The position numbers were made by a program, and so were the translations under genes. DNA of 40,591 bases from Planctomycetota bacterium (GTDB lineage Bacteria > Planctomycetota > Planctomycetia > Pirellulales > UBA7805). The stretch is from positions 1 to 40,591 of the forward strand of contig QQVP01000032.1 of the NCBI GenBank assembly GCA_003389215.1. The letters are read 5' to 3'. Within the stretch, counting starts at the first letter, position 1, and each line of letters starts with the position of its first letter. This document shows positions 10,003-19,200 of this stretch, one piece after another. Under the pieces are notes generated by a model, which was not told the origin of the DNA, searched no databases, and worked only from the letters and a program-made list of their open reading frames with translations.

Positions 10003-10284
10003 GCCGGTCACTCCTTAAGTAGCAACGGGGCCAACGCATAAACATGCGTATAGATAAATACATGATAACGGATGGTTATCGCCTGGGCGCGTTTCACCAT
10101 AAGTTTTCAAAGTAAGCTACATGGTGCGGCATTTCTGGGCAGAATATACCTATCGTGGGATGCTGTCAACCACCTCGTTTGCCTATATAATCTAGGAGGC
10201 TCGAACACATAGACTGATATTTATGGGCGGGCTATACCTATCCGAGGCATCGAGCAAGCTATCCAGCGAGAGTTGGGCCATCAC
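10003..10284. promoter_or_regulatory. Divergent A/T-rich control region inside the element
   Basis: This 282-bp stretch separates the DUF1653 gene (minus) from the MraZ-like gene (plus). It contains a dyad GATAAC-GGATG-GTTATC (10064-10080), a direct repeat TATACCTATC (10145-10154 and 10233-10242) placed either side of a promoter, and a purine-rich AGGAGG (10194-10199) not followed by a start codon. No gene is credible in it. It looks like the regulatory centre of the element. Confidence 0.5.
10164..10191 (+). promoter_or_regulatory. Sigma70-like promoter for the MraZ-like gene
   Basis: TGTCAA (10164-10169), 16-bp spacer, perfect TATAAT (10186-10191). Transcription would start near 10198, about 87 bp before the ATG, leaving a leader that includes the second TATACCTATC repeat. 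Confidence 0.5.
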
Positions 10285-10830
10285 ATGGGCAAGCCTCAAA
10301 GAAAAAAACTTGACGAGGAAAGGCCAGGTCCTTTTGATTCGTGGATATTGACAGTTGATTCGCAACACAGAATCCGTGCGCCCGCCGAACTATCCTTGAT
10401 GACTGGTTGGCTACGTAAGCACGCAAAGAGCGTCGCATGTCGTTGCTTTGTTGGGCCTATCGGCGGAATTCGAATCGTACCAACGGACGGGCAGAACATG
10501 GTCGAGCACCGTCGCGTCTTGACGATGCTGGCTAGAGACGCGTCGCCATTGGATGAGCCAACGAGTGAGTTAACGGCATATGCTAGATACTTTTCGACAA
10601 GTGCAGAGGTTTCTATTCGACTGGAGAATAATCGACTCAGCTTCACGATTCCGGAACGTGTCAGGAAGCTTCGCGTAGCCCCAAGCAGTGGAGAGACGGC
10701 CGTAGCATTCGCCACAAGAAACATGCTGGAGATATGGCCGTGTGAGCAATGGTTGAGTCATGTACGAGCCTTCGCGGGCGAGTACGCCGATCAAATTGCC
10801 GTGCTAGCGGAACGTGCTGAAGAGCATTAA
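10285..10830 (+). CDS. MraZ/AbrB-like putative DNA-binding protein
   Basis: The start is ATG at 10285; a TTG at 10273 is in frame and possible. The 181-residue product has two segments resembling the SpoVT-AbrB halves of MraZ. The first is [18 protein letters not shown] near the N-terminus. The second, in the C-terminal half, reads [20 protein letters not shown] and then [18 protein letters not shown]; the LEIW motif is typical of MraZ. True MraZ is about 150 aa, sits ahead of division genes and is a repressor, whereas this gene has no such neighbours. The last base of its TAA stop is the first base of the right gyrB repeat, so the element's coding content runs exactly to the junction. A role as element regulator is likely but inferred. 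Confidence 0.6.
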   Translation: MGKPQRKKLDEERPGPFDSWILTVDSQHRIRAPAELSLMTGWLRKHAKSVACRCFVGPIGGIRIVPTDGQNMVEHRRVLTMLARDASPLDEPTSELTAYARYFSTSAEVSIRLENNRLSFTIPERVRKLRVAPSSGETAVAFATRNMLEIWPCEQWLSHVRAFAGEYADQIAVLAERAEEH

Positions 10831-10971
10831 CGCTGCTGCAGGTCACCATGGACGACGTCTCGGCGGCCGACGACCTGTTCCGCGTGTTGATGGGCGACAA
10901 GGTCGAACCGCGCCGCGAATTCATCGAGCAGCACGCCCTCGACGTGACGAATCTCGACGTGTAGGGCGGCG
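10830..10971 (+). repeat. Right copy of the 142-bp direct repeat (orphan gyrB 3' end)
   Basis: It is identical to 8432-8573 and contains the last 45 gyrB codons with stop, but lacks any upstream gyrB sequence or start. It is a gene fragment marking the right junction of the inserted block. Confidence 0.97.
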
Positions 10972-11294
10972 TTGCCGACTTCGGGTTCTTGCGGTCGCTG
11001 CACACGCTCTCGCGTGCGGGTTGTAGCGACGGATCCGTTTCTGACGGCCAGCGCCGTGTCGAACCGGGCCGCCTCGTAAGTCTTCGGCCGGTCAGGACCT
11101 GGATTGCCTCGCCCAGGGCCGGACCGCGCCCCCTCTGCGACCTACTCTTTGACTAGAGGGTCTCATGTTTATTAAGGGGACTCAGGCGCGCGGGGTGCCG
11201 AAATCGTCGGTCGCCGCGGGCGCGTTGGTGCGGGTTCTTGTCCCCCCTGTTGCTCGCCAGGAAACAGCTGGTCGCGATGAGAGAGCGGGTCGCC
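10972..11294. other. Intergenic stretch after the right junction
   Basis: This 323-bp stretch has host-like G+C and no convincing gene. A two-part hairpin at 10994-11030 (GTCGCT with AGCGAC; inner CACGC with GCGTG) could be the original gyrB downstream terminator, though no T-run follows. TTGACT at 11149-11154 could be a -35 for the next gene, but no good -10 is seen. Confidence 0.4.
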
Positions 11295-14207
11295 ATGAAA
11301 GACATTCAAGAAATCTGCGGGTCCCTGGTCGCCGTGTTGCGGGCGGCCACTTTGGTGTTCGTGGCGGCGTGCCTGTGGTCGCTGACCGGCGTGGCCGTGG
11401 CCGCCGACGTCTCGCCCATCACCTCCTGGACGACCGGCACCACGGGACCGAGTCGCACGACTTCGGGCGACGATCGGCTGCTGATCTTCACCGCCGGCAT
11501 GGAAGACGGGGCCACCGAGACCGTGACCTCGGTGACTTACGGCGGCCAGGCGCTGACGGAAATCATCGGCCAAACCACCGGCTCGGGCTTCTACGGCGGC
11601 GCGCAAATCTTCTACCTTGACGAGGCGGGCATTTCCGCGGCCACCAGCAACACCTTTTCGGTGACCTGGTCGGGGAACGTCAACGTCTCGTTCTACGCCG
11701 CGCGGATGTACGAGAACGTCGACCAGACGACGCCGATTCGCGACTCCGATCAGGGCAACAGCCCTTCCTCGTCCCCCAACCCGATCACCACCCCGGCGAT
11801 GACCGTCGTGGCGGGCGATTACGTGGTGGCGGCGGCTCAGTGCGGCAACCAGAACAGCTACACCTGGAACAACAGCTTCACCGAGGGCACCGACTCCGGC
11901 AGCGGCTCGGCCCAACATTCGACGGCGGACAAGTTGATCACTTCGAGCGGCACCCAGGTCGCTTCGGCAACCAACGGAGGCCCGAATCGCCAGGTCATCT
12001 TGGGCGCCGTCTTGCAAAGCGTCCCGGAGGTTGCGGAGATCTTCTATGTGCGGCCCGACGGAAACGACACCAATTCGGGAACCGGTTCGTCGGCCAGCGA
12101 GGCCTGGGCGACGTTGGCCGCAGCCGTGGACAAGACCGCGCTCGGCCCGGCCGACATTGTGTACGTCATGACAGGGACCTACACGGGCGAGATTACGCCC
12201 AGCGTCGACGGCAGCTCGTCGCAACCGATCCAGTTCATTGCCGACACATCGGGGGCCCAGTTCGGCACGGCCGGTGCGGTCACGATAACGACCACCGGCG
12301 GCAACGAGGTGTTCGACTTGAACGACGATGACTATCTGGAATTTGTCGGCTTTACGATCCAGGCGGTCGACAACGGTTCGGGGCAGCAAGCGATCGAACT
12401 CGACAACTCCGACGGGATCGCCTTTCGCCAGTGCGAGATCTACGACGCCGACCGCCACGGCGTCGACGTGGGCAACAATTCGTCGTTGGAACTGGAAAAT
12501 TGCCTCATCCGCGACAACGAGAGTGACGGGATTCGCTTATCGAGCGGCACGCTCGTGGTGATGAATTGTACGATCGTCAATAGCGGGAGCGACGGTATCG
12601 AGCAGGACGGCGGGTCCTCGACGATCACGAACTCGATCATTGCCAATAACTCATCCGATGGTCTCGATCGCGACGGCGGGACGATGACGCATACGTACAA
12701 CTGCGTCTTTGGCAGCGGCGACCAGGACTTCGAAGGCGTGAGCCAAGCGACCGGCGAGATCACGTCCGATCCGTTGTTTACCTCCGCCAGCGACTTTCAT
12801 CTGCTGTCGAGCTCCCCCTGTATCGATACGGGAACGGCCAGCGGCAGCCCGCCGAATGTCGATCTGGAGAACGTCGAGCGACCCGCCGGCAGCGGCTACG
12901 ACATGGGTTGTTACGAATTCAGGTCCGAGAAAGGCCACTGGGCCCTCGACGAGACGAGCGGCACCACGGCTGCCGATTCTTCCGGGGCCGGCAACGACGG
13001 CACGCTCAGCGGTACCACGTTCACCAGTAGCTCGGTCAGCGTTTGTCCCACCGGTAGCACGGGTCTCTCGCTGGACGGCACGAACGACTATGTCGACTTG
13101 CCCGATCTCGACTTCGATTACTCGGGTGGCTTCAGCATCGCGATGTGGATCAAACCGACGGCGACCCCGTCCACGCACTGCGCGCTGCTCGGCATTTCGA
13201 ACGGCCAGGACGTCGACGACATCTGGTTCGGCTGGGTGCCGGGCACGGGATTGGAAATCTACATCTCCGATACCACGGACGGCGGGACGACGCGCTGGCT
13301 CGACGACCTGAACGATCCGACGCTCGATGTGTGGCACCATGTCGCGGTGACGGTCGACGGCTCGGGCAATGCCACCATGTATCGCAACGGAATCTCCATT
13401 GCGACGGGGTACTTGAGTTTGCCGGCCAATACAAATCGCACGGAAAACCACATCGGCGACTCGGTGTGGCTCGATCATTTTGAGGGCGAGATCGACGACG
13501 TCCGCTTCGAGGCGGGCGTCTACACCGCGGCCGAGGTCAGCGCCCTGTACGGCTTGCTGGCCCACTGGAAGTTCGACGAAACGAGCGGCACCACGTTCGT
13601 CGATTCGTCGGGCAACGGCCACGACGGCGCCTTCGCAGGGGGCACGCCGACCTGGGTAGATGGCAAGGTCAACAACGCCGTCGACTTCGACACCTCGGGC
13701 GACTATGCCGACACCGACGCCAACTTCACGCCACCGGCGACCGGCACGATCGCCTTCTGGATGAAGGTCGACGGGGCGCCCTCGGCCCGCGAGCGAATCC
13801 TGGGCCTGGGGGGCGACTGGGAAATTCGTCACGAACCGAACGGAGAGCTCACGTTCGATATCAATGGCGAGGGTGGCTCGGACGTGGGTGCCTTTTTCCA
13901 CTCCAACACGAAGGTCACCAGCTCGTCGAGGTGGTACCACGTCGCCGCCGTGTTCGACGACGTCACCGATACCTTCGAGGTCTACATCGACGGGGTGCTC
14001 GACAACAGCGGCACGAACACCATGACGGCCCAGTCCGCCAACATCCTCTCTTTCGGCACGCGGACCGGATCGACCGAGTACTGGGTCGGAAAGCTGGACG
14101 AAGTGCAGATCTTCGATCGCATGCTCTGCAGCGACGAGATCCAGGAGATCTACAGCTCCGCACCCACGACCACGCTCCGCATCATCCGCTGGCTCGAACA
14201 ACGGTAG
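11295..14207 (+). CDS. Large exported beta-helix/LamG protein
   Basis: I start at ATG 11295, which gives a clean signal peptide (MKDIQEICGSLVAVLRAATL, hydrophobic core, VAVAA) and has GAGAG about 10 bases upstream. ATG 11277 is an alternative. The 970-residue product has a beta-rich N-terminal domain of about 230 residues (VTSVTYGGQALTEI) known from other planctomycete surface proteins. Next comes a right-handed beta-helix region starting YVRPDGNDTNSGTG with repeated DGI/NNSS turns. Two LamG/concanavalin-like domains follow, each starting HWALDETSGTTAADSSG or HWKFDETSGTTFVDSSG. It ends TTTLRIIRWLEQR without a recognised anchor. Such proteins usually bind or act on polysaccharides at the cell surface. 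No catalytic residues can be named. It is the first gene to the right of the gyrB insertion. Confidence 0.8.
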   Translation: MKDIQEICGSLVAVLRAATLVFVAACLWSLTGVAVAADVSPITSWTTGTTGPSRTTSGDDRLLIFTAGMEDGATETVTSVTYGGQALTEIIGQTTGSGFYGGAQIFYLDEAGISAATSNTFSVTWSGNVNVSFYAARMYENVDQTTPIRDSDQGNSPSSSPNPITTPAMTVVAGDYVVAAAQCGNQNSYTWNNSFTEGTDSGSGSAQHSTADKLITSSGTQVASATNGGPNRQVILGAVLQSVPEVAEIFYVRPDGNDTNSGTGSSASEAWATLAAAVDKTALGPADIVYVMTGTYTGEITPSVDGSSSQPIQFIADTSGAQFGTAGAVTITTTGGNEVFDLNDDDYLEFVGFTIQAVDNGSGQQAIELDNSDGIAFRQCEIYDADRHGVDVGNNSSLELENCLIRDNESDGIRLSSGTLVVMNCTIVNSGSDGIEQDGGSSTITNSIIANNSSDGLDRDGGTMTHTYNCVFGSGDQDFEGVSQATGEITSDPLFTSASDFHLLSSSPCIDTGTASGSPPNVDLENVERPAGSGYDMGCYEFRSEKGHWALDETSGTTAADSSGAGNDGTLSGTTFTSSSVSVCPTGSTGLSLDGTNDYVDLPDLDFDYSGGFSIAMWIKPTATPSTHCALLGISNGQDVDDIWFGWVPGTGLEIYISDTTDGGTTRWLDDLNDPTLDVWHHVAVTVDGSGNATMYRNGISIATGYLSLPANTNRTENHIGDSVWLDHFEGEIDDVRFEAGVYTAAEVSALYGLLAHWKFDETSGTTFVDSSGNGHDGAFAGGTPTWVDGKVNNAVDFDTSGDYADTDANFTPPATGTIAFWMKVDGAPSARERILGLGGDWEIRHEPNGELTFDINGEGGSDVGAFFHSNTKVTSSSRWYHVAAVFDDVTDTFEVYIDGVLDNSGTNTMTAQSANILSFGTRTGSTEYWVGKLDEVQIFDRMLCSDEIQEIYSSAPTTTLRIIRWLEQR

Positions 14208-14315
14208 ATCGACGCGACGCCGGCGTCGGCTCTTGCCTTTTTCGAGCAACTTTCGAGAATCACAGTCGCTTTGGCCAACCCGCTGCGGGTGGCTGTCCTT
14301 GGCCCCCCGTCTTAG

Positions 14316-16175
14316 GTGCTTCGCTTGGAAAGCCCGGAAAAGATTCTTGTCGCCCTGGCCGCGGTCTTCGTATTGGGCATCGGCGGCCAGTGGCTCGCCT
14401 GGCGGGTCCGCGTACCGTCCATCCTGCTGTTGATGGGTCTGGGCGTGGTGGTCGGCCCGGCCACGAATTGGATCGTGCCTGACGAACTGTTTGGCAGCGT
14501 TCTGCTGCCCACCGTGTCGCTGGCCGTGGCGGTGATTCTTTTCGAGGGGAGCATGAACCTGCGGCTGGCCGACCTGCGCTCGATCGGTTGGCCGCTCGGC
14601 AGTCTGCTCACCGTGGGCGTGGCGATCACCTGGGTCCTGGTGACGGCGGCGGCCCGCTATGTGCTGGCTCTTGACTGGGCCACCTCGCTGCTATTGGGGG
14701 CGCTGTTGGTGGTCACGGGACCCACGGTCATTGGACCGCTGCTGCGCCACATTCGGCCGCTCGGTCGCGTCGGCCCGATCGCCCGTTGGGAAGGGGTCGT
14801 GATCGATCCGATCGGGGCGGTGTTGGCCGTGCTCGTCTACGAAGCCCTCTTCGTGCACAACGCCCCCGATTTCGGTTCCGCCTGGCAGATCGGGGCCTGG
14901 GGTCTGATGCTGACGCTGATCGTCGGTATCGGACTCGGCGGTGGCGTGACGATCTTGTTGCTGTTCGCCTTGCGGAAGCATATGGTGCCCGACCACCTGC
15001 AAAGTCCCGTCACGCTGATGGTCGTGCTGGGGGCCTTTGCGGCTTCGAACGTGATGCATGAAGAAACGGGGCTGGTCACGGTTACCGTGATGGGCCTGGT
15101 GCTGGCCAATCAAAAGAAGGTCACCGTCAAGCACATTCTCCAGTTCAAGGAGAATCTTACCGTCCTGTTGATCTCGACCCTGTTCATCGTACTCACGGCA
15201 CGGCTCAACTTCGCCGACATCGCGCAGCTCTCGTGGCGGGGTCCGCTCTTCGTGGCGGTGCTGATCGTCTTCGTCCGCCCGCTATCGGTGTACGTGGCCA
15301 CGATCGGCACGGGCTTGAAGCTGGCCGAGCGAGCCTTTCTCGGCTGGCTGGCTCCGCGCGGCATCGTGGCCGCCGCGGTCGCCAGCGTGTTCGCCCTGCA
15401 ATCGGCCGGGGGAGAGCGGCCCCTCGGGTCCGAGTTCGTGGCCGCCACGTTTCTCGTCATTGCCGGCACCGTGCTCGTCTACGGATTGACGACCGGCTAC
15501 GTCGCCCGGCGGCTGGGCCTGAGCGTGCCTGATCCGCAGGGCGTGCTGATTGCCAGTGCGCATCCGGCGGCCCGGGCCATTGCCCACGCCCTCGGCAAGC
15601 AGAACATCGCCGTGCAGGTGGTCGACACGAATCGCGAGAACATTCGGATCGCGCGGATGGAGGGACTGTCGACGCTTTACGCGAATGTGCTTTCGGAAAC
15701 GACGCTGGAGAAACTCGACCTGGGCGGCATCGGGCGCATGATGGCCCTGACGCCGAACGACGAGGTCAACTCGCTGGCCGCCGAGCACTTCAGCGAATTG
15801 TTCGGTCGATCGCAGGTCTATCGCCTTGCTCCGCAACAGGGCGCCGGCGACCGCAAGGAAGTGTCGGAGGAGTTGATTTTCGGCCGCAAGCTGTTCGGCG
15901 ACGAGGTCACCTATCCGGCCCTCGATCACCGTTTCGAGGAAGGGGCGATCGTCAAGGCGACGCGGCTCACCGAAGAATATCCCTGGTCCGAGTTTCTCGA
16001 GAAGTATGGAGAATCGGCCCTGATCCTGTTCAAGGTCGACGAGCTCGGCAAGCTGACGATCTCGACGACCGACTCGCCGCTGAAGCCGCGTCCGGGAGAT
16101 ACCGTGATCGCCCTGGTCGACCCGAGCGAAGGGGACAAGTCGGCCGTCGTCGAGGGAACCGCGCCCGCAGGCTAG
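14316..16175 (+). CDS. CPA1-type Na+(K+)/H+ antiporter with RCK-like C-terminal domain
   Basis: The likely start is GTG 14316 with no clear ribosome site; TTG 14325 is possible. The 619-residue product begins with about 12 membrane helices (residues about 10-400). Signatures of the monovalent cation:proton antiporter-1 family include VAVILFEGSMNLRLADL, LLVVTGPTVIGPLLRHIRPL and EGVVIDPIGAVLAVLVYEAL. Residues about 405-520 form a Rossmann-type TrkA-N/RCK-like domain (GVLIASAHPAARAIAHALGK, then VQVVDTNRENIRIARMEG), followed by a TrkA-C-like tail. It exchanges Na+ or K+ for protons across the inner membrane, and the RCK part usually gates transport by binding nucleotides or ions. It stands between unrelated genes, so ion specificity cannot be inferred from context. 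Confidence 0.87.
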   Translation: MLRLESPEKILVALAAVFVLGIGGQWLAWRVRVPSILLLMGLGVVVGPATNWIVPDELFGSVLLPTVSLAVAVILFEGSMNLRLADLRSIGWPLGSLLTVGVAITWVLVTAAARYVLALDWATSLLLGALLVVTGPTVIGPLLRHIRPLGRVGPIARWEGVVIDPIGAVLAVLVYEALFVHNAPDFGSAWQIGAWGLMLTLIVGIGLGGGVTILLLFALRKHMVPDHLQSPVTLMVVLGAFAASNVMHEETGLVTVTVMGLVLANQKKVTVKHILQFKENLTVLLISTLFIVLTARLNFADIAQLSWRGPLFVAVLIVFVRPLSVYVATIGTGLKLAERAFLGWLAPRGIVAAAVASVFALQSAGGERPLGSEFVAATFLVIAGTVLVYGLTTGYVARRLGLSVPDPQGVLIASAHPAARAIAHALGKQNIAVQVVDTNRENIRIARMEGLSTLYANVLSETTLEKLDLGGIGRMMALTPNDEVNSLAAEHFSELFGRSQVYRLAPQQGAGDRKEVSEELIFGRKLFGDEVTYPALDHRFEEGAIVKATRLTEEYPWSEFLEKYGESALILFKVDELGKLTISTTDSPLKPRPGDTVIALVDPSEGDKSAVVEGTAPAG

Positions 16176-16253
16176 CACGGGTGGCGCCCCCGCTTGTTGG
16201 CGACCGCACGGGCAACGCACCGCGGACACTCTAATCTGCCCCGTGCCGTCGGG

Positions 16254-16259
16254 GTACAA
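16254..16259 (+). promoter_or_regulatory. Candidate -10 box (TACAAT) upstream of the GSDH/heme lipoprotein gene
   Basis: TACAAT lies 40 bp before the ATG at 16300 and within the open frame upstream of it, which supports 16300 as the true start. No convincing -35. Confidence 0.35.
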
Positions 16260-16299
16260 TGAGCCGGTTGCTCGTTTTACCTCTCGGATCGCCGCGCGT

Positions 16300-19200
16300 A
16301 TGTTCTCGGAGCGCTCTCTCGTCGGCCCGGCCCTGACGCTTTGGCTCGTGGCGTCGCCGCTCATCGCCGGCCTGGCCGGCTGCCATTCGGCAACCGCCGA
16401 TTCGCCGTCCGCAGAGGCATTGGCCCAGACCGACGAGGCGACACCGGTAGCGGCCCGCCCCGACGCAGACGCGTTCGACCCCCTGCGCTACGAGAAGGAG
16501 ATCCTCGTCCGCGGGCTGCACGACCCGATGCAGATCCACGTCCTCGACGACGGGCAGATCTACTTTCACGAGATTCACGGCAAGCTCAAGCACTACGACC
16601 CGCAGAGCGGCGAGGTGACCGTCGTCGGCGAAATGCCGTCGGTCCGCTATGGCGAGGTCGGTTTCATGGGCCTGGCGCTCGACAACGACTTCGCCACCAA
16701 CGGGCGGATCTACACTCTTTATTGCCCGCGGGCGAAGCGCGATCATCTGCGGCTCTCGCGGTTCGAGATCCGCGCGGGCCGGCTCGAGCTCGACAGCGAG
16801 CGGATGCTGTTCGAGTACCCGATCGATCCGCAGAGCGCGGCGCACATGGGGGGCGGCATGATGATGACGCCCGACGGATTGCTCTACATCGGCACGGGCG
16901 ACAACTGCACGCCGATTCCCGAGCTGCCGGTCGATCAGCGCGACGGGTTTGCGCACAACGACGCGCTCCGCTCCTCGGGCAACTCCCGCGATCTGCGGGG
17001 CAAGGTCCTGCGCATCCGCCCGACGGACGACGGCGGCTATGAAGTCCCGGCGGACAATCTCTTTCCCGACGGCAAACAGGGCCGCGCAGAGATCTACGCC
17101 ATGGGCGTGCGCAACGCCTTTCGGCTCTTCGTCGACCCGCAGACCAAATGGGTTTACTGGGGCGACGTGGGGCCCAACATTCGGCTCGACTTCGAGGTCG
17201 GCCCCAACGGCTACGACGAGGTGAACCAGGCCCGTGCCGCGGGCAACTTCGGTTGGCCGATGTTCACCGGGCCCAACGAAGCATATCGCTGGTGGGACTT
17301 TGCCACGCGGACACGCGGTCGCTGGTTCGAGGTCGACAACCCGGTCAACGATTCGCGCAACAACACGGGCCTGCGGCGATTGCCGCCTCCGCAGCCCGCC
17401 TTTATCTGGTATCCGACGACTGAGTCGCCCGAGTTTCCCGAGCTCGGTAGTGGGGGTCGCGCGGCGATGTGCGGTCCGATCTATCGTTACGACGCGGCGC
17501 TCGACTCGCCGGTCAAATTGCCCGCCGCGCTCGATGGCCGATTGCTGATTTACGACTGGACCCGCAACTGGATCAAACAGGTCGTGCTTGACGACGAAGG
17601 ACGCATCGAGCGGATCGAACCGTTTCTCGATCACATGCTGTTTCGCAAGCCGATCGACATGAAGTTCCGCAGCGACGGGACGCTCTACGTCATCGAGTAC
17701 GGCGATCGCTGGGGTGGCAACACCGATGCCCAGATCGTGCGGATCGTCTATCGCCGCGGCAATCGTCCGCCGGTGGCGGTTGTTCGGGCCGATCGCAGCG
17801 CGGGCAAGGAGCCGCTCACGGTGCGGCTCGACGCCGGCGACTCGCACGATCGCGATCGCGACGATCGGCTGCGTTACGAGTGGCGCGTCGGACCCCTGCC
17901 TGAGGTCGTTTCGACCGCGGCCAAGTTCGAAACGACATTTTCCGAGCCGGGCGTCTACGACGTCGAGTTGACCGCGATCGACGCGATGGGCGCACAGAGC
18001 ACCGCGAAGCTGGAGATCCGCGTCGGCAATACGCCGCCGGTGGTGCGGATACTCGAACCGCCACACGGCAGCTTCTTCGAATGGAAGGAGCCGCTGCTCT
18101 ATGCCGCCGAGGTCGACGACGCCGAAGACGGCTCGACCGCCGCAGCAGAGGCGAGCGGCCGCCGCATCGATCCGGCGCGACTCGTCGTGCGGACGAAGTA
18201 TCAGCAGCGGCGGGCCTCGACGGACGTCGATGCTCTGGGTCAGCAACTGGTCAACGACGACGCCACACTCGAGCCGGGGCTGGCGATGATGCGGCGCACG
18301 ACTTGTTTTGCGTGCCACATGGCCCGCAACGCCTCGGCCGGTCCGCCGTATGAACAGGTCGCGCGAAAGTACCAGGGCGACGCCTCGGCACGCGAGCGGC
18401 TCGCGAAGAAGATCATCAGCGGGGGCGTTGGCGTTTGGGGCGTCAAGCCGATGCCGCCTCATCCGCAACATACGCTGGCCGAGACGCGGCAAATGGTCGA
18501 CTGGGTCTTGTCGCTGGCCCATTCGTCGAGCAGCGCTCCGCTGGCTGGCACGCGCGGCGCGTTTCGCGCGATCGATTTTCCCGACATCCGGGCCGACGCG
18601 GGCGTTTACGTGATCACGGCCAGCTACACCGACGAAGGTGCCGCCGGCGTGCCGCCGTTGACCGGCCAGGCGGTGCATCTGCTGCACTCGCGAAAGAAGA
18701 AGGCGGCGTTCTTCGACACCCGTCGGGGCGCGGAGATTGTCGACGAGTACGAAGGCGAACACACGATCGTGGGCCGCTTTGCCGATGGCGACTACGTCAG
18801 CTTCGCGCAGATTCGCCTAACGGACGTGGCCGAGGTTTCGTTTCGAGCCGGCGCGCTCGGCGACGTGGGGGGGCGATTCGAGATTCGTCAGGACGGACCC
18901 GAAGGACCGCAACTCGCCGCCGCGACGATGAAGCCTTCGGTCGGCTACCAGTATCAGAAGGTGCCGATTCGCGATCCGGGCGGCGTGCACGATCTGTATG
19001 TGGTGGCGGTCGTGGATGAGGCTCTGCCAGGCGACAAGAGCCAGCCGGCCGAGGGTGCGACCGGCAAGACGTCGAGCAAACCAGATCGAGGTCACGCGGA
19101 CAGCGCAAAGGTGCTGGGGCTCAACTGGATCGGCTTTCATTTGACGCCCGCAGCCCAGGCGGCCCGCGAAGCGCGGATTGCCCGGGCCGAGGCGAAGCTG

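Larger units (their letters stand above)
8574..10829. mobile_element. Low-G+C inserted block between gyrB 3'-end repeats
   Basis: The 2256-bp interior plus one repeat copy gives a 2398-bp insertion unit. G+C is visibly lower than on either side, codon use is different, and the block carries three genes unrelated to replication: a Dcd-like protein with two membrane helices, a DUF1653 protein and a MraZ-like protein. The duplicated gyrB terminus is the pattern left when DNA integrates at a gene 3' end and rebuilds it. No integrase, transposase or terminal inverted repeat is visible, so the mechanism (integrase acting in trans, or homologous integration through a carried gyrB fragment) is open. 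Confidence 0.75.

Noticed and set aside
10003..10011. GTG at 10011 as start of the DUF1653 gene
   Set aside because: It would sit on the AAGGAG that is correctly spaced for the ATG at 10002.
10223..10351. A 42-codon frame after AGGAGG (10194-10199)
   Set aside because: The ribosome-site-like sequence is more than 20 bases from the ATG, and the frame overlaps the MraZ-like gene in another frame without conserved features.
10830..10965. A second gyrB-like gene
   Set aside because: It is only the last 45 codons, with no start or upstream domain; it is a repeat copy, not a gene.
10994..11030. tRNA-like fold or a firm terminator after the right repeat
   Set aside because: The paired arms do not make a tRNA cloverleaf, and no T-run follows; it is left as a possible hairpin only.
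16231..18762. 843-codon open frame antisense to the GSDH/heme gene
   Set aside because: Long antisense frames are expected opposite G+C-rich coding DNA. The translation is Arg/Ala/His-rich without domain motifs, while the plus strand encodes clear domains.
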